From Favolaschia claudopus (taxonomy: Eukaryota > Basidiomycota > Agaricomycetes > Agaricales > Mycenaceae), in NCBI GenBank assembly GCA_037176885.1, contig JAWWNJ010000193.1:186001-250000 (forward strand): a stretch of DNA of 64,000 bases. Direction: 5' to 3'. The position numbers and the translations under genes are program-made. The notes under the pieces are model-generated. The model ran no database searches. It saw only the letters and a program-made list of their open reading frames with translations, and had not been told where the DNA came from. Of the stretch, positions 48,167-58,526 are shown in pieces. Every line of letters begins with the position of its first letter. Position 1 is the stretch's first letter.

Positions 48167-48966
48167 GCGCGTGAGGGCCGAGGCAAACGTCTAAGAAGCA
48201 ATTACAACATTGGGTGGAGTCGGTCCGCGGGTGAATTGAGTTTTCGAAGTGACTGAAGCCTACTGTACTAGAGCCCAAAAGTGGAGCGGCGGATCTCGCG
48301 AAACGTGCATCAGCTCGCACAGCGCTTCCATAAGCCAAGACATTGCAAGAATTCTTTCTACCCGTCGCCTGAGGTGAACTGGTGAACTGCATGCACAGCG
48401 TTTACTCAAGAGCTCCCAGCTGAATTATGGAATCGGGCAACACTGGCCGTTGTACGAGCCCCGCGTCTGCCCCGACGAACCCTTATTAGTTGGTGATTAA
48501 CGGAATGAACAACTTGTTTTAGACGACCAAGACACTGCGAGTGACAAACGCTGGCCCCTGGGCAATGCGGGATGTTTGGGCCGTAGTGAGGAGACTTTAC
48601 CTCTCAGCTTCAACGTTACTTTGCGGCTATCTGAGCCCGTCTCGATGCCTTGCTTGGAGCCTCAACGTTGCCTCAACTCGTAGCCAGGGCTCGGAGTGTA
48701 AGTCAGAAGAAGAACTGCTCTGAGTAGCGCCTGTTTATGGTGGTTGACTTCGGAAGTTCAAGTGAGGTCGGCCCGGAAGCAGCCGGTGTGACAGGAGGAG
48801 TAACAGTGGCGGTGTTTTGGTCTGTCGGAGTCGACAACAACGGCGACGACAAGCACTGTGAACGTCGCGCTCTTTCAGTTAGTTTCGTATCGACGTCCCC
48901 TACACGGTTCGACTGGTCTCAAAATAATTCATACTTTTTTTTGCGCGGAACTCTCTTCTAGTGCTT
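48167..48966. other. Intergenic, nothing recognised
   Basis: Region between the divergent secreted-protein gene and F-box gene 2. Short ORFs only. Confidence 0.45.
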
Positions 48967-50628
48967 ATGGATTCTCCGTTTGCTTCACATCTGGGCACCA
49001 ACTACCGTCCTACCGACGATGAAGTGTTTGAAATACGACAGTTTATCGCGGAGCCTCTGCGGCAGATACTAGCTCTGGACAATGAAATCGCCCATTTGCG
49101 CGGAACCATCGAAAAACTGGAAGAAAAGCGGAAAAGTTTGAGCCCCTACGTCGAAGCTCACCAGGCTCTCGTATCCCCAATGCGACGAGTTCCACAAGAT
49201 GTTCTCTCTGAAATCTTCATCGCCTGCCTGCCAACACATAGAAACTGCGTCATGAGCGCTTCCGAAGCTCCTCTTCTTCTTGGCTGCGTATGCGCCTCAT
49301 GGAGAACCCTTTCACTTGCAACTCCGCGTCTCTGGGCCAGTCTCCATGTCGTGGAACGGAGCCTGAGCTATGATGTTCGCATCATTCGTTTGGAGGCGAT
49401 CAAGAGGTGGCTGGAACGGTCAGGACGATGCCCTTTATCGATTTCGCTCCACTCCGACAACTATATTGCCTCGGAGCAGTCGACCGGGGAGACTGAGACG
49501 GGGATGCAGTCCCTGAACGAGTCGTTTCTCAAGGATCTCGTTCTGTATGCGGATCGGTGGCGGCATGTCCGTTTTTCTGCAGCGCGCAATGTCATCGTAG
49601 GGCTCACAGACCTCACTCCTGACCACACCCCCATGCTCGAGAGTATCGCCTTTTACGTCAAGCCTCATTATCCGCGGAATGACCTGCGATGGTCAGAGTT
49701 CGAGATGCTGAAAAGTCCAGGCGTCTCCAGCTTCTCGACAACCTCGAGCGAGTTCCAAGTTTCGACTCCCCTCCACTGGCATCTATTAACAGAGCTGTCA
49801 GTTGGCGGATCTGGATGGGAGTCTACCTTGGACGCCGAAACAGCCTTAGCGACGCTCGCTCGCTGCCCCCTGCTTCAGGTCTGTAAATTGGTCGTCAATG
49901 CGTTATCAGCCTCCCCTCGACATCCCACCGTGGATCTCCCTCTCCTACACACCCTTTATCTCGACTTCGGCAACACCTCGTCTTTCCTTCTTGATCGACT
50001 TCATGTGCCGGAGCTACGCAAGTTCCTCTTCCGCGGCCATGTCGATTCCCTCCCCTTGTTCTTGGGCTCCTGTAGCCGTTTGGAGACTTTCGACGTAGAC
50101 GGAAGTTCGCTTGTCAAGTCCTCTCTCATGGAGAGTCTCCGCATGCTCTCTACCACAATGCGTCACCTCACTATACGCGATCATCCACGAGCAAGAGCGG
50201 GACCAATGGGGGTCGCGCGCCCCACCATATTACTCGACGACGACGTGCTAGCGCTGCTCACCGGTGCCCCTGACTGGATCGCGTCTGGGCATACACCGTC
50301 GCAGCGTTATTGTCCACAACTGGAGTCGCTCACGACGCTGTGCGGCGAAATATCAGATTTGGCACTCCAGCACTTTATCGAAGCACGTATGGCTACAGAC
50401 AACAATGGACCATCTCTTAAACGCGTCCGCGTTCAGTTCAGCAGAGCGATGAAACTAGATATTAAGGTGTCCTTGAAGTCGTTCGTGGAAGCCGGTCTTG
50501 CCCTCGAGTTTCTGTATCAGCCACCGCCGGCGCCGGTGTACGGTTCGCCGTGGGAAGGGCTTGAAGATGCTCCGTCCACATTGCCGTCTGTATGGGGTCC
50601 GACTTGGACTCTCCCTGTATACTGGTAG
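48967..50628 (+). CDS. F-box protein with LRR-like C-terminus (2)
   Basis: Single exon, 553 aa. The start is the ATG at 48967 (an upstream GTG in frame is not used). It has an N-terminal coiled coil ('LDNEIAHLRGTIEKLEEKRK'), then 'RRVPQDVLSEIFIACLPTH', the F-box-like domain, with the following 'CASWRTLSLATPRLWASLHV' characteristic of the basidiomycete family. A long leucine-rich region and a Pro-rich tail ('YQPPPAPVYGSP') follow. Predicted SCF ubiquitin-ligase substrate receptor; target unknown. It is longer than F-box genes 1 and 3 and differs in the C-terminus. Confidence 0.85.
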   Translation: MDSPFASHLGTNYRPTDDEVFEIRQFIAEPLRQILALDNEIAHLRGTIEKLEEKRKSLSPYVEAHQALVSPMRRVPQDVLSEIFIACLPTHRNCVMSASEAPLLLGCVCASWRTLSLATPRLWASLHVVERSLSYDVRIIRLEAIKRWLERSGRCPLSISLHSDNYIASEQSTGETETGMQSLNESFLKDLVLYADRWRHVRFSAARNVIVGLTDLTPDHTPMLESIAFYVKPHYPRNDLRWSEFEMLKSPGVSSFSTTSSEFQVSTPLHWHLLTELSVGGSGWESTLDAETALATLARCPLLQVCKLVVNALSASPRHPTVDLPLLHTLYLDFGNTSSFLLDRLHVPELRKFLFRGHVDSLPLFLGSCSRLETFDVDGSSLVKSSLMESLRMLSTTMRHLTIRDHPRARAGPMGVARPTILLDDDVLALLTGAPDWIASGHTPSQRYCPQLESLTTLCGEISDLALQHFIEARMATDNNGPSLKRVRVQFSRAMKLDIKVSLKSFVEAGLALEFLYQPPPAPVYGSPWEGLEDAPSTLPSVWGPTWTLPVYW

Positions 50629-51080
50629 CCGTCGCGACAGTGTCCATCGACCTGGTCATGAACTTTCGCGCCAATGCTCGATACTTCGGCTTCGAAGAAC
50701 GGGTCGCTTCTGTATATATACGGACGGGGTGTTCCGACGGCTTCTCAAACATTTCAGAGTTTCGTCGATTCCCAATTCCAAAAGCATCGCAGCTCTAGTC
50801 TGGACTCAGAGAGACTCAGAGACGGATATTTCTCTAGAGTACATCTGTCATCTGCACAGATCGAGCTCCCGATTGTTTGATCCAGGGGACCAGGACCCGA
50901 GACTCTTTTGCTATGCATTGGGTATTTTTCTTTGAGAGTATGTATATTGCGCTGGCGGTACAAGTCGTGCTCTACGATAGGTATATGTCATATGTTTGTT
51001 TGCGGATTGCAGCATGGCGCCTGGTCAATCCTTTATCACATTTGGGAATGCACAAACCGCACTCTTCTGAGTCGAAGTCT
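50629..51080. other. Convergent intergenic region
   Basis: Separates the ends of F-box genes 2 (plus) and 3 (minus). Short ORFs only. Confidence 0.5.
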
Positions 51081-52184
51081 TCAAGAATACACGATTGAAG
51101 GGATCGACGGGAAAGCCTCTCGGTAGGTATGCTCAGGAATGCTTGGTCCGAGAATCCACAGCTCCTCGAGCGTCAATTGGCACTTTGATATGAATGCTTC
51201 GAGTGTCTCGATGCAGGTGAATTCGGAATTCGGCCACTCAAGCATGCTTTCTGGTAGTGTCAAGCAGCGGAGAGCGGGAGTGTTGAGGAGTTCAAAAAAA
51301 ACCATATCAGCATCGCTGGTCGGAAGGAAGAGCAGTCTTTCGAGAAAGGGTAACATTAGCTCCGTGGTAGTGGAATTTTCTGTTAGATACGGGAAGCAGA
51401 GCTCCATCGTTAAGCTCACGAGGTGCGCAGCCTGCAGCAACACTGGTACGCAGAGTTCGGAGTGGATAGCCAGCAATGTGAGGGACGTCAATTGCGCCCA
51501 AGGGAGAATGAACCTCTGGATGCTTTCGTCATCCAAAGTGGCCGAACGAAGCAGGGGTACATTTTCGCTTCGCAGTGTGAGGGGTTTGACAGATGCGTGG
51601 AGGAAGATCTTCAAAGTGCGGAGAAGTGGCATGGGTTCTTCTAATGCATTCCGTAGCGGCATGTGTGCATCATTTCTGAGATCTACATTTAAATCGAGGT
51701 GTTGCCAGCGTGCGCGATGGGGGAGGGCGGTCGAGAAGATGGGGGACCAGTCATTGTAGTCATTTGCGCAGATGGATAGTGGATAAGGGCTAGATCTCTT
51801 CCACCACAGTTCAGCGAACCAGATCCCTTCTTTCACGCTTGTGCGACGATATATAGCGCCCGCCCTCCATAAGACGGGAGTTGTCAGGGCGATCGCGCGC
51901 CACTGGCCACAAATATGGGTGAGAGAGGTCGGGGAATATAATCCGACAAGCGGCGGGGCATCCGGGTATGGCGGTAAGAACTGGAGGAAGATTTCCGTGA
52001 CGATTTCGTTGGGTAGGGTCAAGACGGGATACTTGTATGCGTTAAGCCGCTGCTCTGCATGTACCTTAGCTGCGTTGAGCTCGGAGATTGCGATCTGCAA
52101 CGCGGATATTTGGGCTTCAAGATCGAAGATTTGGGCGTCTGCTTTCGCAACGAAAGCACGATCGGCTTCCAAGGAATCAAGCAT
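51081..52184 (-). CDS. F-box protein with LRR-like C-terminus (3)
   Basis: Single exon, 367 aa from the ATG at 52184. The frame is open up to 52403, but that extension would overlap the first exon of the divergent carrier gene. The ATG at 52184 aligns with the start of F-box gene 1 (MLDSLEADRAFV against MLQPLELDRTLV). It has a coiled coil ('DLEAQISALQIAISELNAAK'), an F-box 'YPVLTLPNEIVTEIFLQFL' and then irregular LRRs. Predicted SCF substrate receptor. The 194-bp divergent gap to the carrier start must hold both promoters. Confidence 0.85.
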   Translation of the reverse strand: MLDSLEADRAFVAKADAQIFDLEAQISALQIAISELNAAKVHAEQRLNAYKYPVLTLPNEIVTEIFLQFLPPYPDAPPLVGLYSPTSLTHICGQWRAIALTTPVLWRAGAIYRRTSVKEGIWFAELWWKRSSPYPLSICANDYNDWSPIFSTALPHRARWQHLDLNVDLRNDAHMPLRNALEEPMPLLRTLKIFLHASVKPLTLRSENVPLLRSATLDDESIQRFILPWAQLTSLTLLAIHSELCVPVLLQAAHLVSLTMELCFPYLTENSTTTELMLPFLERLLFLPTSDADMVFFELLNTPALRCLTLPESMLEWPNSEFTCIETLEAFISKCQLTLEELWILGPSIPEHTYREAFPSIPSIVYS

Positions 52185-52378
52185 AGCAGGAAGGATGTGA
52201 CACTTCTCTCCAGCCTGAGCACTGATGATAGACCCGGAAAGAAGATGCCAAGGCTGAGAGCGGAGACTGAGTGACTTTAAGTTTGAGTGAGAGGTTTGTT
52301 CGTCGTGGTAGTAGTCAACGTGCAACTTGATGGCGGCGGCCCGACCAAGCCCGCAGTGACCCATCACCAATTCACCGA

Positions 52379-53470
52379 ATGAGCACCAATTCCCAGCCGA
52401 CATTCCTGCAATCCCTCATTGTACGCAAGGAAAACGTACTATTCTCGTCTCTACTAACAATGCTGCCAGGCAGGAGGTCTGGCAGGGACCGCCGTCGATC
52501 TTCTTTTCTTCCCCATTGACACGATCAAAACTCGCCTGCAGTCTCCGCAAGGTTTTGTAAGAGCGGGAGGGTTTCAGGGAATATATAAAGGTGTAGGGAG
52601 CGTCGGTGTTGGAAGCGCACCCGGAGGTATCAATCTTAAACATTTTTGCTCTTGTTTTCAGCAGCCAACGGTAATGTACAGCGGCCGTATTTTTTGCAAC
52701 ATATGACACGTTAAAGCGTGTTTCACCGTTGCCCGCTCATCTCGAGCCCGTAACACATATGCTCTCAGCTTCTGTGGCTGAAGTTGTAGGTGTTTTTCGT
52801 GTTCCTTTTCCCTTCGTATTGACATCTTTTGGGTGTCTAGGCGGCATGTCTGGTTCGGGTGCCGACAGAGGTCATTAAAACTCGAGCGCAAACCTCAAGC
52901 TATGGCCCCGATAAGTCCTCTCTCACTGCAGCAAAACTGACTCTGGCCAATGATGGCTGGAAAGGATTCTATCGCGGGTTCGGGACGACTATCATGCGCG
53001 AGGTCTGGATGGATTTCTTTCTCTTTCTTACTCATGATTCGACGCAAGGACAGATTCCATTTACCTCTGTACAATTTCCGCTCTATGAACTCTTGAAATC
53101 ACGCTTGGCAAATTTCGTTGGACGCAAACCGCTGTATGCCCATGAAGCCGCCGTTTGCGGTAGCATCGCAGGTGGAATAGCGGCTGCCCTTACCACCCCC
53201 CTCGATGTGCTGAAAACTCGCGTGATGTTGGATATGCGGGTAAGCGCGGCACATTTCTATTTTGTTAAATCTCCCAAATGCATTTCGGAATAGGATTCAA
53301 CCAAAGAAAAATTGCCCTCACTGGGTAAGCGACTGAAAACCATCTATGTAACGGAAGGCATGCCCGCACTGTTTGCTGGCATCCTTCCGCGGACGTTATG
53401 GATATCCGCCGGCGGTGCCGTCTTTTTGGGTGTTTACGAGTGGGCGGTGAATGGCCTGATAGGATGGTAA
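52379..53470 (+). CDS. PET8: Mitochondrial S-adenosylmethionine carrier
   Basis: Model join(52379..52420, 52470..52626, 52682..52785, 52841..53002, 53054..53239, 53294..53470), 275 aa. It has three mitochondrial-carrier repeats with signatures 'PIDTIKTRL' (29-37), 'PTEVIKTRA' (109-117) and 'PLDVLKTRV' (204-212). '[15 protein letters not shown]' and '[16 protein letters not shown]' match the SAM carrier subfamily (yeast Pet8/Sam5, human SLC25A26). The protein sits in the mitochondrial inner membrane and exchanges cytosolic SAM for S-adenosylhomocysteine, supplying mitochondrial methylation and biotin/lipoate synthesis. Length is normal. Convergent with the histone deacetylase gene, 49 bp between stop codons. 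Confidence 0.93.
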
Positions 53471-53519
53471 TACATATATTAGATACATCTGCTCAACATA
53501 GATTCAAGATTTGTCTCCT

Positions 53520-55593
53520 TCATGCCCCAGGTGCCGGCCCAAGGCGCAAAATCACGCGCGGAAGCTTCTTGTCCGCCGTCGTAGTTGGATGGGAATCTTC
53601 GGAAGAACTACTCTCCGCGCTCGTTGCGTCAGTCGGCGGCGGCTGAGCAGCAGAAACTACCCCTTTCCCGCGAGGCGACGAAGCGGCACTATTCGCAGCG
53701 CTATTGGGTTTCTTACTGCGATCACGAAGTGTCATGGAACTGGGAGGCGGAGGCATCCGAGGCGTCGATGCTTGTGGCGGACTTGCATCCAGAGTTGAGA
53801 ATATCGCAAGCGTGCGTTCAAGCCAAGGTTCGACGTTGGTTTGTCCAATAGACTGTCTGCCGCCGCCTCGTTTCTTCTTCGTCGCCTTCTCAAGCTGGAC
53901 AGGACGTAAGTTGAATTTTGACGATATCCGATCATATAGAATTCGTACCAAGACAAGATTTTCTACGCTCCACCAGTCTGGGTTAGCAGGTTTGTCTGCC
54001 AGTCCCAACAAATGCGCCATTGAGCCGCTAGTAAGGGCACGGTCACTATATCCTCCCTCCAAGACACTGATTAGCTTGCCACCGGCGTACTGACGGCTGA
54101 GCGCACAGGCATCGCGAGTAAATTGGTAGTAGAAAGATGTAGGTACACGTCGATTGTGGCGCGACATGGACGGCATCTCGTGTTCTGAAGCATCCATCCC
54201 ACAACTAGACATTGGTTGAGAATCCGTATTTACGTAAAGTTGAACAAGGCAAAAATCCACCTGATAAAGACGAGCACATCTTCGCCAGGACCCCCTGTGC
54301 TATCCAGAAATTCTTCTGCTTTGCGTAATATTTCGCTGTATTGCTCAGCGTATAGTTTTTCCCAATGTTCTGTGGAGGAATATTGCTGTAAATGGACATT
54401 CTCAATGAACTGTCCGTGTGAACCGTGGATAGACACGGATGCAGCTTGCACGAGTTCAACTTTTCCATCCTGGCACAGAATCGGTTACAAAAAATCAAAA
54501 GATCAGAAGCACGACAGTACCTCGCAAGGATATGATAGGATGTCGTGTATAGATCCTGTGAGTAGATGAGAATGCAAAAATTCCACAAAACAAGAAATGC
54601 AGTTGCCATAGAAAACCTGAGGTCCTTTCCTGGAGACAGGAGCACCGTTTTCAGATTCAAGCGTTTGCCTGTATGTTTCTTCATTCATCTGCCACACGAT
54701 CGATTGGGTGCCGTTGCCTACATTCCTTGTTTAGTTACTCGATTGAATTCAAATATCGACAGTGCCACTTACCGTGGTGAAGATCAATGTCGAGAATGAC
54801 AACACGGTTGACTCCATACTTCAAGTGTGCTGTTGAAAGTGAGACGAGCGAATGAATATGAATGTACAGAAACATATTACCATGGGCTGCCCCAATTGCG
54901 ACATTATTGACGAAGCAGAATCCAGACGGCGTGTCTTCACCACAGTGATGTCCCGGAGGACGAATAGCAACGAACGCACGGGCCACCGACTGTGAGGAGC
55001 CTACAACAGAGTCCACAGCCTCGCATACTGTTCCGACCGCGCCTTGGATAGCAGTTAATGATTCAGGGCAAACTGAAGATGAAAAATGTAAGAAACACTG
55101 GTTGCGTTTCGGTGGCATACACTCAACGATAGAGATCTCCTTGAGATAAATTGGTCGGAATCTCAGATTCCTCCCTATCTACCTTCTCTTTAGATTCCTT
55201 GATCCACCGCACGAGATTCTCGAGATAGACATCCCCGTCAACGTCGCCGTGAACATATTTCACAGCGGGATGCTTCAAAATGTCGATATACGCAGAACTC
55301 TGAATGATGGTGACTGGGATATCAGGTTGTATGTTTAATTGTGCTAGCTGCGAAGCTAGATCGTCCGGATCCAATTCAGCTGTGTCAATGGGTTGGTTGG
55401 GAACGCCCTCGAGACGCGATATGGCGGCAGATAGCCCAATAGTAACAGCGCGGAGGCGTTCGGGTCGCTCGACTATGGCAGATAAATCGCGCGAGCGAAT
55501 ATATCGATGTTGAAAACACGCGTCTTGTAGGAAGATTGCAGGTTTCGATGCAGAGGTGCCACTGGTGGTGACCGGCGAAGTATCGGAGGTCAT
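53520..55593 (-). CDS. HOS3: HOS3-type histone deacetylase
   Basis: Model complement(join(53520..54204, 54261..54469, 54521..54555, 54607..54717, 54773..54829, 54881..55072, 55128..55593)), 584 aa. Zinc-deacetylase motifs: 'RPPGHHCGEDTPSGFCFVNN' (193-212), 'DIDLHHGNGTQ' (233-243, metal ligands D235 and H237), 'FYGSIHDILSYPCE', 'SCGMDASEHE' and 'LEGGYSD'. This set is characteristic of fungal HOS3. It removes acetyl groups from histones or other proteins. The Ser/Pro-rich tail after about residue 480 is probably disordered. The intron at 54556..54606 uses a GC donor (ATG|GCAACT). The GC choice is forced because it alone links 'VFYG' to 'SIHDI' in frame. Confidence 0.92.
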
Positions 55594-55715
55594 ATTTGTA
55601 GCTCAAAATGCAACTTGACGCGTTTATGTGCGCAAAAAGCGGCAGAATAGAAGCTGGAGAGTGCAGAAGGAGATTTTGACGGTTTTGGTCAAGGTTGGAG
55701 TCGCGAAATTGGAGA

Positions 55716-55751
55716 GTCACGGTTTGGTCACGGTTCATGTCAAACCGTGAC
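55716..55751 (+). promoter_or_regulatory. Triple GTCACGGTT element upstream of the deacetylase
   Basis: GTCACGGTTTG (55716-55726), GTCACGGTT (55727-55735) and the inverted CAAACCGTGAC (55741-55751) form an 11-bp palindrome arm pair with an extra direct copy. It lies about 125-160 bp upstream of the deacetylase start. It could bind a dimeric regulator or be a cruciform. No factor is assigned. Confidence 0.4.
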
Positions 55752-56049
55752 ACGCTCTCTACTTCCTCTCTGGGCTCTTTTCCTTTTCGCGACGCCTGTG
55801 CGACCATGGCGCAACTCGTTCCCTGGTGTGCCTTTACCCTCTGATTTTTGCGTACATTGAATGCTATATGTTGATAACTATGCACGCTCTATGAGCACTG
55901 ACCCTTCGTGGACCCAAATTCGCCGCATTTGGAAGCAATGGTGGTATGTAGCTCCCTGACGGGCTAAACGCGACTGAAGGCCGTGCGGTGGCCATGTATT
56001 AATTCGCTGCATTTACACTATTACCCTGCTCAACAAACCAGGATGCAGT

Positions 56050-57326
56050 CTACAAAGACTGTAGTCTATCTAACAACATTGCCCACTCGATTACGGTAAC
56101 TCCCAATTTCAACACCTCCTCCTTCACCTCCTTATTCCGCGTGTCATTCGATAGCTTACCGACTGCTCTCAGATGCTCCGCACCGAATATTCCGACTTTA
56201 TGAAGGACAGGCGAGATGTGAAGCAGCGAGGGTTCGCACGAAATCAAAATGTCGTCGAGGGTGGGGGCTAAGTGGAAGCTGCTAATTGTCGATCCAGAGT
56301 CAAACTTTTTGGCGTGAAATGGAGGCGTGTGCGAATTCTGAATCAAAGTTCCGCTTCCACGAGGAGTCGAGGTTTGAGGATCAGAGGAGCGTGCAGGACT
56401 GGGGCTAACGGCCTTGGAAAACGAGTGGTACGCCTTTGTTTCCCCCCTTTGCGAAGTCATCACTACCCCCGTCTTATCAAAGTGTACCAGATTGTCTCTG
56501 GCTGGACTCTACGTTTGATGAGACCACTGTCACTCCAAGTAGACGATACACTTGCCTGTCGTTTTCCAGTCGACCTTATGCTTTCTTTTGCCCCGTATCC
56601 AACGCGTTCCGAAACACTTCTTGGTCTGGAATGCGGCAAGATTTCCACCGTCACCGTTGGGCCCAACTCTGCTGGAGCGAAGTCGTCTGGGTTCACAAAG
56701 TAAACGCTCATCGCGTCGTCACTGTCAGCCTCTTGAATCGCTTGCTCTCTCCATGTGGAAATTGAAACTGTGCGTTCGGGACCCTCCTCTAACACCCGGT
56801 ACCCGACTATCTCATAGTCCTGCCCCGCCGCCGGCGTCATAAGATTGGGGCTGAAGACGGACTGAGAGCGTGTTAGTTTCAAACGAGAAGGACGCACTCG
56901 TTTACATCACTGGCTTTGATTCTGTCCTTGCCCCTCATTCTCCTCAAACTTCTCTCCTGCGCCACAACGGCTTCCCCACTGTTTTGGTATCTTCGGCGAC
57001 TCTTGACATTGCCATCCGCGGCTCTCGGCGCGGGTGTTGTCACTCGAGTAGCTGCTTCCAACTGGTCAACTAAACCCGTGGAAGTGGGGTCGATTGTCAT
57101 AAGTCTCGTTGCCCTCGACCATCGCTGCGTCTGTGTGATTGCGTCGAAGTCGTCGGGTAGAGGAGCGGACGTGAGCGGTGTGTCTGCTCGTAGCAGGTCT
57201 ATCGGTCTAAGATTATATCGACCCGGAAAATGGTGGGACTGGCTAGGGCCTGCTGGAATTCGGAGTGAAGGGAATTCAGATCGCATGCGTTGCAACAGAG
57301 TGCGGAGGCAACGCACCTCCAGTCAT
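56050..57326 (-). CDS. Conserved hypothetical with C-terminal helical domain
   Basis: Model complement(join(56050..56446, 56488..56861, 56906..57249, 57317..57326)), 374 aa. The N-terminal two thirds are low in complexity, rich in R, S and T, and probably disordered ('RYNLRPIDLLRADTP', 'SLRRMRGKDRIKASD'). The last 70 residues ('DDILISCEPSLLHISPVLHK', then 'EHLRAVGKLSNDTR', then 'VTVIEWAMLLDRL') form a compact helical unit of the SAM-like kind often seen at the end of fungal regulators. The 10-nt first exon (MTG) and the 41-nt third intron are the least certain parts. Without that intron, translation would end at 56463. Function unknown. Confidence 0.6.
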
Positions 57327-58526
57327 TGTTCCGGATTTGGCAAGAGTTTCGCGTAATTGTTGGTTGAGTGGACGAGGTTGGTGAGTTAGACAAAAGATAG
57401 AGCCGCTCTGGTCCACCTTTCATTGGACTGAAGGTTATTGAGGAACACGGTGAGTACACGAGGAGGTTGCATGTTTTGATGAGGTCATTAACGGCACGTG
57501 AGTTTTGTCGAGCGTCTACCATTTCAGATGTAACTGGTCACAACCAAGAAATTGAATTTCGTGGACGTCCAGCTCGAGCTCACCGTTTGATTACGGACCG
57601 CAAGGCTTCCGCCCAATGAATTCACGGGCGCCTGCAGCCTTGTTGACTGGTGGCTCATTTACCAATGTTGCGTTGCGGTCTCGCGTAGGAACATCTCGAG
57701 AAGAAACAACGAACGGATTTGATGTATCTTGACTCACATCCTAATTTATGCTCATTTGCAGCCCGGGTTGGGAAATCACATTCGCGTACCGCGACCTTGC
57801 AGCATTGGGCCAATTATTGTCGTTCCAGCGATGGATCTTGTCTGAGTTGTCAGGAAGAGCGGACCAGCGTTTATGTATTAAACCCCAGGTTTTGACGCGC
57901 GTGGCTACCGCAGCCTGTAACAAAGACAGCCAACCTTGCAGCCAACGCGTATGTAAGGGAAGAAATTATCACGTGGTCGCGTGTGTGTCGTTTTGTCAGC
58001 CTGACTGCCTGTCGCGGGCTCCTCGACTGCCACCACCACAGTGCCAGAGCTACTCCTTGCTGCAACTCAGTACAGTGCTTGCTCAGTATTCGTGAATTCT
58101 ACGGTCGCCGCTCTGTCTTCAACTTCGTCGTAGCCCTTTCGGAGCATTTGAATTTTCTCAAAATGTTGGCTGGCAGCTGCAGCCTGAGCCTGCCGACAAT
58201 TTTCGCAAGTCTTACGACGCAACGAGCAGTGACGGTTACTGCGAGACAGTGCGAGTACAGCAGCTTAAAGCGCTGCGACTCCACACCCATGGTACCCTTA
58301 GATTTCGGACAAGGTCAAGGTCGGGTGGGACGTGCAGTGAACTGTCTACAGACTACCTGTCGACATCCCACCAGAAATATCGGCTAAATTTTAAAAATAT
58401 AGACTTAGTTCGTCGATGTCGACAGCACCCGATGCATCTTCAGTCCGGGTAGAACAAAACTTTCTGCGGGAATGTCAGGAGGGTTCTAGGTGCACGCAAT
58501 CTATGAGTGATACCTCTTCTGACAGT
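57327..58526. other. No supported gene
   Basis: Short ORFs in several frames (57748..58095, 57983..58387) without domains. May include 5' exons of the hypothetical gene on the minus strand near 57470, which I could not join. Confidence 0.4.

Noticed and set aside
52185..52403. N-terminal 73-residue extension of F-box protein 3
   Set aside because: Overlaps the first exon of the SAM carrier and is absent from the homologous F-box gene 1.
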